NCBI RefSeq assembly: GCF_027474825.1
Contig: NZ_CP107030.1
Location: 3,230,529 to 3,294,528 of the forward strand
Direction of reading: 5' to 3'
Source: Maribacter halichondriae
GTDB lineage: Bacteria > Bacteroidota > Bacteroidia > Flavobacteriales > Flavobacteriaceae
DNA length: 64,000 nucleotides
Under the pieces are notes generated by a model, which saw only the letters and a list, made by a program, of their open reading frames with translations, ran no database searches and had not been told where the DNA came from. The translations under genes and the position numbers were made by a program. Every line of letters begins with the position of its first letter. Position 1 is the first letter of the stretch. This document shows positions 57,528 to 64,000 of this stretch, in pieces.

Positions 57528-59208
57528 TTATTCTTTTTTCTTCGTGGTAATTTCGACTACCCCGTTTTTTCCTTTCTTCCCATACTTTTCTTTTGCCTTT
57601 TCTCCTTTAAGTATATGTATCGATTCCATATCGGAGGGGTTTAAATATTTTACATCTTCTTTGTTTGATTCCTTTCCGTCAACAATATATAAGGGTTTAC
57701 CACCATCGGTGTCGATGAAGAAAAATCCACTTCCTTTTTCTACCGCAATGATATCTTCATCGTCGTGGTCGGAATCCTTCAAAATGAACACATTGCTCTC
57801 ACCATCACTTTTTAATTTTCTAATTCTCACATGCTTTTTGAGCATATCGGGCCCATCTTTCATTGCTTCATATTCTTTACGGGTTACTTCCTTGCCGTTG
57901 ACCTTAATGATCTCTTTTCCGCTCTTCTCAATAATTTCTACGGTTCTATGGTCATCGTCATCATCTGAACTCACCCACACCGTATGGTCGCTGTCCTGAT
58001 GAACATCTATATGCGTATTTTTTTCCATTTCCCATTGAAATCGAATTGGTATCGGGGTTATAGACGATATGAATCGGATCGATAGGTTGGTCGTCATTAT
58101 TAAAACTAGAAGAACTTTTTGTTTGTGAACCGTTGTTTTCGGCTGCGAAATCTATGGAAATCGAGGTGATTTCATTTTTAGAATTATGGACTACGGTATA
58201 CGAAAAATCAATTCCTTTATCAGCAAGGTCTTTTTTCAACTCTTTTAGTTCTTTGTCCGTCATGTTCTTATCGATGACGATTTTAATGGTCTTCTCCGGA
58301 TTTTCATAGACCCAGGAAGTGTCGGATTCCGAATTTGTGGCAATATAAATCTCCTTGGTATTGAAGCTGACCAAAAATATTGCAAGCACGGGCAGTATCA
58401 GCAGTACTTTTAAAAGGTTCTTGTTGTTTGATTTTGATTTGTTTAACATGACTATTCGTTTTTTGATTAATGAATTGTAAAAGGTGTTAACTATTGATGT
58501 GCAATATTGATTTCCGGAGACTTTTAATAAAGTATATTGGTAATTGGAGAGCGATACAGATTCTTTTGTAGCAGCTTGATCGGCTAGAAACTCAAGGTTC
58601 TGTTTAACACATGTTCGGTATAACCAACTAAAGGGATTTACCCAAGTTAGTATAGTAATGAGATGAGCGAAAAGCACATCTGCCGAATGCCATTGTGAGC
58701 TGTGCACCACTTCATGCTTAATGATGGCCGACAATTCGCTTTCGGTGTATAGTGACGGATTGTAAAAAATGTATTTGAAAAAGGAAAAAGGCGCAATGTC
58801 CAAAGAAGTCTCCACATAGTAATAATCGCCAAATTTTCTAGGAATGTTGCCATCGACCATTCTAAAAAGTGATACCAACTGAATGATGAACTTTGTGCTG
58901 AAAACCATTACGCCGATACCATAGACAATGAAAAAAACCTGTGACCAGTCTATCGGTTTTGCCGAAACGGATGCAGCAAAAGTATTTGGGAAATTATTCA
59001 TAAACATTGTAGTGCCAACCACAGATTCAATTTCTACATACCTCGTCACTTCGACACATGGCAATGCGATGGCAATTAGAATGCCTGAAAGTAAAAAGTA
59101 GCGGTTGAACTTGAAAAATGTCTCGTTCTTTAGAAATAAGAGGTATGTCCCACAGAATAGGGCCAGTATACAGGATACCTTTAAAATATAGGGTATGAAT
59201 GCTTCCAT
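57528..59208 (-). CDS. M56-family membrane metallopeptidase, BlaR1-like (one-base frameshift)
   Basis: 559 residues when corrected. Four N-terminal helices, and the gluzincin motif IKHEVVHSSQWHS (HExxH) with NLEFLADQAA (third ligand). The C-terminal 250 residues carry an acidic region and end in GEKAKEKYGKKGKNGVVEIT, which resembles a TonB plug motif common in Bacteroidota M56 proteins. BlaR1-like sensors cleave BlaI when stimulated. A run of seven (plus-strand T 58018-58024; six expected) breaks the frame; correction gives SMGNGKNTHIDVHQDS. One-base overlap with blaI (TAATG). Confidence 0.88.
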
Positions 59209-59567
59209 TATTTTTTCTTTTCGATTAAATCGATAATTTCCTTTAGTTCCTCCACCGAAATTTTTTCCTCCTTGGCAAAGAATGAAACCATGCTTTTATA
59301 CGAGTTATCAAAATATTCGGCCAATTTAGAATTCACAAAACGCTTGCGATATTCTTCAATGGTAACTTTAGGATAGTAGCGATGGGTATTGCCGAATGCC
59401 TCATAGTCGACATATTTTTTTTCCTCTAGGTTGCGTACTATGGTAGAAAGCGTATTATAATGGGGTTTTTGACCCTCGATTTCTTCCATTATTTCTTTCA
59501 CGAACGCTTTTTTTAGACGCCACATTATAATCATTATCTCTTCCTCTTTGTTGGTCAATTTTTGCAT
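59208..59567 (-). CDS. BlaI/MecI/CopY-family repressor
   Basis: 119 residues. Winged HTH: LTNKEEEIMIIMWRLKKAFVK, EIEGQKPHYNTLSTIVRNLE and KYVDYEAFGNTHRYYPKV, then a C-terminal dimerisation helix (SVEELKEIIDLIEKKK). Members repress beta-lactamase or related genes and are cut by the membrane peptidase encoded next. Here the target is probably its own operon, whose promoter contains two palindromes. The gene lies far from the class D enzyme at 5.8 kb. Confidence 0.93.
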   Translation of the reverse strand: MQKLTNKEEEIMIIMWRLKKAFVKEIMEEIEGQKPHYNTLSTIVRNLEEKKYVDYEAFGNTHRYYPKVTIEEYRKRFVNSKLAEYFDNSYKSMVSFFAKEEKISVEELKEIIDLIEKKK

Positions 59568-59583
59568 CCCGCTTAATTTTTAT

Positions 59584-59648
59584 CAAACATAGCATATCCC
59601 AAATCATCAAACAACTATTTTAATAGTTATTTAACTATAAATATAGTT
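59584..59648 (-). promoter_or_regulatory. Promoter and double palindromic operator of the BlaI/M56 operon
   Basis: On the minus strand a TATGTTTG -7 box (59584-59591) and TTG -33 (plus CAA 59612-59614) with 20-base spacer. Two perfect 16-base palindromes AACTATTTTAATAGTT (59613-59628) and AACTATAAATATAGTT (59633-59648) lie over and upstream of the -33 element, centre to centre 20 bases (two turns). Core AACTAT/ATAGTT is shared. Confidence 0.75.
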
Positions 59649-59722
59649 TACATAAATCTTTGGATTTAGACCTGACGTTTGAAAATTAAATGGTTAGGTT
59701 ATATTTGTTCAAAACCAATCGA

Positions 59723-60661
59723 ATGCTGAACGTTCTTTTCATTGTTTTAGGCCTAGGTCTCTTGATCGCCGGTGGAAACTGGCTTCTTAAATCGGCCGTT
59801 GCGTTGTCGCTACGATTGAACATTCCCAAGATCGTTATCGGTATGACCGTAGTCTCTTTCGCAACTTCGGCACCTGAACTTATCGTGAGCATTCAAGCCG
59901 CATTGGATGGCTTTCCCGACCTTGCCCTGGGCAACGTAGTGGGCTCCAATATTGCCAATTTAGGCCTAGTGCTGGCCATCACCATTCTGTTAGGAAGCAT
60001 AGATGTACGAAGAAGCTTTTACACGACCGACTGGCCTGTAATGATGCTGGCCTCTCTTTTATTTTTCGGATTTATTTATTTCGACGGTGAACTTCAGCAA
60101 TATGAGGGGATTATCATGGTGATTGTACTATTTTTATTTCTGGTGTATTTGCTACGCTTTCAAAAAACTGCGGTCGTCGATGAATTACCGGAAGACGATA
60201 TGCCTTTACCATTATATAAAACAGTTTTGTTTTTGGGCTTGGGCGGGACTGCACTTTGGGGCGGATCCGAACTATTGATCAAAGGAGCGGTCAACTTGGC
60301 GAATACTTTTGGGGTCAGCGACCGGGTAATCGGTATTACTGTTGTTTCCATTGGTACTAGCATACCTGAATTGGCCGCATCGGTCATTGCGGTCATAAAA
60401 AAAGAGAAAGCTATTTCTTTAGGAAACCTTATCGGCTCGAATATTTTTAATTTGTTGGCGGTTTTAGGGATAACCTCGATCATAACTCCGATCCGGGTCA
60501 TGGACCAAGGGCTGTTGACCAACGATATCTTTTGGATGCTGGGTATTTCTTTCTTGATTCTTCCACTGGTTTTTCTACCAAAAGGGCTTCGCCTGGGGTG
60601 GCGAGATGGCATAGTTCTTGTGGCGGTTTATTTGACTTTTGTTTATTTTACCATAGGCTAA
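59723..60661 (+). CDS. Calcium/sodium antiporter (CaCA family)
   Basis: 312 residues from ATG 59723 (MLNVLFIVLGLGLLIAGG); the upstream start at 59690 adds a polar tail. The two alpha-repeat signatures are VIGMTVVSFATSAPELIVS with GNVVGSNIANLGLV, and VIGITVVSIGTSIPELAAS with GNLIGSNIFNLLAV. About ten helices. It exchanges Ca2+ for Na+ or H+ in the inner membrane. A fragment of its last 37 codons reappears at 62.3 kb. Confidence 0.94.
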   Translation: MLNVLFIVLGLGLLIAGGNWLLKSAVALSLRLNIPKIVIGMTVVSFATSAPELIVSIQAALDGFPDLALGNVVGSNIANLGLVLAITILLGSIDVRRSFYTTDWPVMMLASLLFFGFIYFDGELQQYEGIIMVIVLFLFLVYLLRFQKTAVVDELPEDDMPLPLYKTVLFLGLGGTALWGGSELLIKGAVNLANTFGVSDRVIGITVVSIGTSIPELAASVIAVIKKEKAISLGNLIGSNIFNLLAVLGITSIITPIRVMDQGLLTNDIFWMLGISFLILPLVFLPKGLRLGWRDGIVLVAVYLTFVYFTIG

Positions 60662-60675
60662 CCAACACGCATGAT

Positions 60676-62276
60676 ATGCGAAATTTAACCTTTTGCATCT
60701 TTGTTTTATTCTTTCTTTTGGGTTCTGGTATACGTCTTCTTGCCCAAGAGAATGAATATTTATACGGTAGAGTTTTAGAGGAAGAAACGGGTGCCCCGGT
60801 TGTTTTTGCCTCGGTTCAAATCAAAGGGAGGACTAAAGGTGTTATTACCAACCAAGATGGCGGTTTTAGATTGCCTTTTGCACTGTTGTCTTCAGGCGAA
60901 AGCATTGACATATCCTCAATGGGCTATGAAAAAAAGACTGTCGCAATAAAAGACCTTTCTTTAGACGAAACCAATATTATTTATCTCTCTACAGGAGTGT
61001 TTTCATTGACAGAAACGGTAGTCACCGCCAAAAGAAAAGGAAGGCTTACCGCAAAACGAATTGTAAGTAATGCCATAGAGAACATTCCGAATAATTATCC
61101 CTCAGGTAATTTTACACTCAAAGGATATTACCGGGATTATCAACTGGATAGTCTAGCGTACGTAAACCTCAACGAAGCCCTTTTAGAAGTTTTCGATTCC
61201 GGTTTCGATGAAATAGACTCGACCAGCACCAAAACACGTCTTTACGAATATCTTCAGAACGAAAGTTTTAGAAGAGATACGATAGCCGATAATCCCTATA
61301 ATTACAAAGAGCATCTTAAAACAATAGATAATGCCTATCTAAATGCCTATGGCGGTAATGAATTTGCCATTCTTCGTATTCACGATGCCATTCGCAATTA
61401 TCGGATTAACAGTTACGATTTCGTCAATACTATGAAAGAAGGCGATATTCTGAAAAACCACTCTTTCAAGAGGCTGCCGGACACTTATTTGGAAGATGAA
61501 CCACTCTATACGATTCAATTAAAAAAGGAGCATCCAAAGTATTCGGTAAGGGGAATTTTATATATCTCTCAAAATGATTTTGCCATTCATAAATTGGAAT
61601 ATGCGGTCTATGATGAAAAAAAGCGCAACACTGACGAAAAACTAAGGGATCAAGGCATTAAGGGCGAACTGATTTTTGAAGTTAGCACAGAATATAAACG
61701 CCTGGCGGATTATAAAATGTATCTTAACTATATTTCTTTGCACAATACGTTTCAACTTACCATACCACCTAAGTTTATAATTAAAGAAACATTAGTTTCG
61801 GCTCCCACAAATACGTTTATTATCACGCTCAATAATAAATTGGCAACTAAACCTGATGCCGAAAAAGCGATTGGTACGATTTTAAATACATGGGCGAAAA
61901 ATTAAAGTTTAAAAGGATTGAAATTGTAGACGATACTTTGATTAATCTGCACCCATTTTTAAGAAAGAAGACCTTGAATATGATGCCTAAATTGGTAACC
62001 ATGTTCCAAAAAGGACATAATGTTTATGAAGTATTAAAATTCAAAGTTACCGGACTGTTAGATTTAGATGGAAATTTATTGAACCAACCAACTTATAGAG
62101 AATTTGATCAATTCAGAGAATTTTTTGTCCAAGAGGTTAATCCGGGTGTGGTTGTACCTGCAGATGTATTATTTATGGATAAAAACAAACCTATATTCGA
62201 AGATCAACCTATCGAACGGCCGGATGATTTTGATAAGTATTGGATGAATACGCCATTGCCCCCGATTAAGGATTAG
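60676..62276 (+). CDS. CarboxypepD_reg-like/DUF5686-like protein, copy 1 (one-base frameshift)
   Basis: 533 residues when corrected. Start at ATG 60676 gives a signal peptide ending LLAQENEY. Residues 25-110 are a carboxypeptidase regulatory-like domain (LYGRVLEEETGAPVVFASVQ, NQDGGFRLPF, ISSMGYEKK). The next 350 residues carry TAKRIVSNAIENIPNNYP, GYYRDYQ, NLNEALLEVFD, and IHKLEYAVYDEK, as in outer-membrane DUF5686-like proteins. The frame ends early at 61905; adding an A to the A5 run at 61862-61866 gives AEKSDWYDFKYMGEK, which matches copy 2 exactly in spacing. Two reported frames are one gene. Confidence 0.84.
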
Positions 62277-62296
62277 AGGTCAGATTGAGTTTACAT

Positions 62297-62411
62297 ATTA
62301 TTTTTGATTTTACCTTTGGTTTTTCTCCCAAAAAGAGCTTCGTTTAGAGTGGCGAGATGGTATAGTTCTTGTGGCGGTTTATGTGGTATTTGTATATTTT
62401 ACCATTACTTG
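62297..62411 (+). pseudogene. Remnant of the antiporter 3' end, left by tandem duplication
   Basis: About 110 bases match the last 37 codons of the antiporter gene (60550-60661): PLVFLPK, then after a one-base insertion LRLEWRDGIVLVAVYVVFVYFTIT. Many codons are synonymous, so it was once translated or has diverged slowly. It marks a duplication junction before copy 2. Confidence 0.8.
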
Positions 62412-62428
62412 AAACCAACAACAGAAAA

Positions 62429-64000
62429 ATGGGAAAAAGAGCTATCACATACTTTGCTTTTTTCCTTTGGTTATTATTTGGCACTATTGTCTTTTCACAA
62501 CAGCGCGAATTCATAACCGGGCGATTGTTGGATGCGACCACCAATGAACCAATTGTCTTCGCCAGCATTCGTATTAAAGATCAAGCATTAGGGGTCATCT
62601 CAAATGTAGACGGAAGTTTCAAGATTCCCATAAAATATAAGGCGTATGGTGATATTCTTGAAATATCCTCTATGGGTTATCAGAGCAAGGAATTTTTGAT
62701 TCAAGAAATGTCAGAAAACACACTGCATATTCTAAAACTTGAACCGGCGGTCTTTGGGCTATCGGAAACCATTGTGACTGCGAAAAAGAAAAAAACTAAG
62801 TTATCGGCGCGACAAATTGTTAGAAAGGCCATAGCGGCGATACCACAAAATTACCCGACCGATCCATTTTCGACTATCGGATATTATCGTGACTATCAGT
62901 TCAATGAAAATAAGTATGTGAATTTGAACGAGGCGATTCTAGAAGTCTTCGATTATGGTTTTGATGAACCGGATTACAAAACCACACAAGTCAAAATTTT
63001 CGATTACATAGAGAATAAGGATTTTGAAGCGGATAACGGCGCTAGGCAGCAGTACAATTACCAAACTTCGCAAAAGGTTATTGACAATGCATATCTATCC
63101 GGGTATGGTGGAAATGAGTTTGTCATCTTGAGAGTACACGATGCAATACGAAACAGTAAGGTTAACAGCTATGATTTTGCAAACATCTTGGTAATCGATT
63201 TTATGAAAAATCACACCTTTTCAAAAGAGCCCATTACATTTTTGAACGACGAGGCACTCTATGTAATACGCTTCAATGCCCTAAAACCGGGCTATAGGGT
63301 TCATGGAACGATGTATATTTCGAAACGCGATTTTTCGATTCATAAGATGGAATATGCCCTCTACAACAATCGAAAATTAAACAAAAGCCAAAAACCAGAC
63401 AAGAATGGTTTTGATAAGCAGCTTATTTTTGAAGTAACGACGGCATATGCGCGCAGGGACAATAAAATGTATCTCAATTTTATTTCTTTTAATAACAGTT
63501 TTAAGTTGTGGCAACCGCCCATATTTCAAGAAAAGTATATTGATATAGATGTAGAGAAAGGTCGTTTTATTGTTGAGTTTAGTCAGAAGGTTGATAAAGA
63601 AGATGGAAAAATTTTAAGTAATTATACCTTTAAATTCAAGGATAAAAAAATAGATTTCGAAAAAGTCGAAGTGGGTGATGAAAAAGTTTTCTTATACCCG
63701 AAACGAAAATACGCTACCCAAGCAGAGGAGGTAAGGACAATGTTTTTTCAAATCGATTCGGTTTGGAAAAAGAATAGTACAGAGACAGAAAAAATTGGGG
63801 AGCTCTTGGTGACCGACATAAAAAATATACATGATGTTAAGGGAAATTTATTAGGCGAATGGACTACAAATAATTACAATCAATTCCGCGAATTTTTTGT
63901 TCAAGAGGTAAAAACGAATACCGAAGCTCCTTTGAATTCAAGGTTTATGGACAAAAAGCGCCCCATTTTTAAAGACCAACCCATCGCACGGCAGGATAAT
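62429..64000 (+). CDS. CarboxypepD_reg-like/DUF5686-like protein, copy 2 (3' end outside window)
   Basis: ATG 62429 opens MGKRAITYFAFFLWLLFGTI and a frame with no stop to the last base (524 codons). It is a clear paralogue of copy 1: FITGRLLDATTNEPIVFASI, NVDGSFKIP, ISSMGYQSK, GYYRDYQ, NLNEAILEVFDYGFDEPD, ENDAIRN-type HDAIRNSKVNSYDF, and QFREFFVQEV near the end. The protein is almost complete. The two genes probably arose with the antiporter tail as one duplicated unit. Function unknown, secreted or outer membrane. Confidence 0.86.
   Translation, partial: MGKRAITYFAFFLWLLFGTIVFSQQREFITGRLLDATTNEPIVFASIRIKDQALGVISNVDGSFKIPIKYKAYGDILEISSMGYQSKEFLIQEMSENTLHILKLEPAVFGLSETIVTAKKKKTKLSARQIVRKAIAAIPQNYPTDPFSTIGYYRDYQFNENKYVNLNEAILEVFDYGFDEPDYKTTQVKIFDYIENKDFEADNGARQQYNYQTSQKVIDNAYLSGYGGNEFVILRVHDAIRNSKVNSYDFANILVIDFMKNHTFSKEPITFLNDEALYVIRFNALKPGYRVHGTMYISKRDFSIHKMEYALYNNRKLNKSQKPDKNGFDKQLIFEVTTAYARRDNKMYLNFISFNNSFKLWQPPIFQEKYIDIDVEKGRFIVEFSQKVDKEDGKILSNYTFKFKDKKIDFEKVEVGDEKVFLYPKRKYATQAEEVRTMFFQIDSVWKKNSTETEKIGELLVTDIKNIHDVKGNLLGEWTTNNYNQFREFFVQEVKTNTEAPLNSRFMDKKRPIFKDQPIARQDN

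Overview
The window is a chromosomal segment of a member of the Bacteroidota, almost certainly a marine Flavobacteriaceae (the Zobellia/Maribacter/Muricauda neighbourhood is my best guess from gene content and order). The basis is a fused SecDF, a type IX secretion (T9SS) type B C-terminus on two adjacent proteins, a Bacteroidota-type long Rho, many families found mainly in Bacteroidota (DUF2911, DUF2975, DUF3667, DUF4293, DUF1599, DUF6588, BT_3928), tRNAs without encoded CCA, and promoters of the Bacteroidota type (TTG, about 19 bp, TAnnTTTG). There is no rRNA, IS element, prophage or CRISPR array in view; most of the window is housekeeping.

Layout. 0-5.8 kb: end of an outer-membrane barrel gene, an OmpA protein, a cold-shock protein, a DUF1028 protein, and an XRE/DUF2975 pair. 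5.8-12.9 kb: lipoprotein class D beta-lactamase, NYN RNA-binding protein, YkgJ-type Cys-cluster protein, DUF885 peptidase-like lipoprotein, amidohydrolase, DUF2911. 13-24 kb: asnB, gyrB, a DUF6588 protein, a small-protein gene and its decayed copy, mdh, secDF. 23.8-29.6 kb (minus strand): folE, cysS, yidD, lgt, DUF192, GNAT, ABC ATPase. 29.8-36.1 kb: two T9SS cargo proteins, a FadL-type porin and a striking Gly/Trp plus Ser/Arg-rich lipoprotein. 36.2-40.8 kb: proS, two tRNA-Glu, rpsT, rho, DUF4293. 41-46 kb: a broken esterase-like fragment, a phosphodiesterase, truA, an ABC exporter, DUF3667. 46-53 kb: cdaA, folP, DUF1599, four-helix-bundle protein, a DoxX protein with an extra domain, tpiA, prmA, clpS. 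52.7-55.6 kb: YeeE/YedE pair divergent from a MarR/S41-peptidase operon. 56-57 kb: tRNA-Arg with degenerate 3' echoes, apt, a tiny ORF. 57.5-64 kb: M56/BlaI pair with a double palindromic operator, a Ca/Na antiporter, and a tandem duplication of a carboxypeptidase-regulatory-domain gene.

The dominant unexpected feature is technical or evolutionary: at least 13 single-base indels, nearly all in homopolymer runs, break otherwise normal genes, including cysS and (twice) rho. Because those two are expected to be indispensable, the simplest reading is sequencing or consensus error; I annotate each such gene over its full corrected span and give the position of the break. Real decay is separately visible in a duplicated small gene (18.8 kb), an esterase fragment (41 kb) and an antiporter tail left by tandem duplication (62.3 kb).

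The best regulatory and structural leads are: two helically phased perfect 16-bp palindromes over the BlaI/M56 promoter; palindromes placed inside the MarR and gyrB promoters; a 29-bp dispersed repeat that has been absorbed into the 3' end of a gene; three 16-bp tRNA-Arg 3'-end echoes each followed by a hairpin; a 20-codon hydrophobic ORF; and the GW/RS-repeat lipoprotein.
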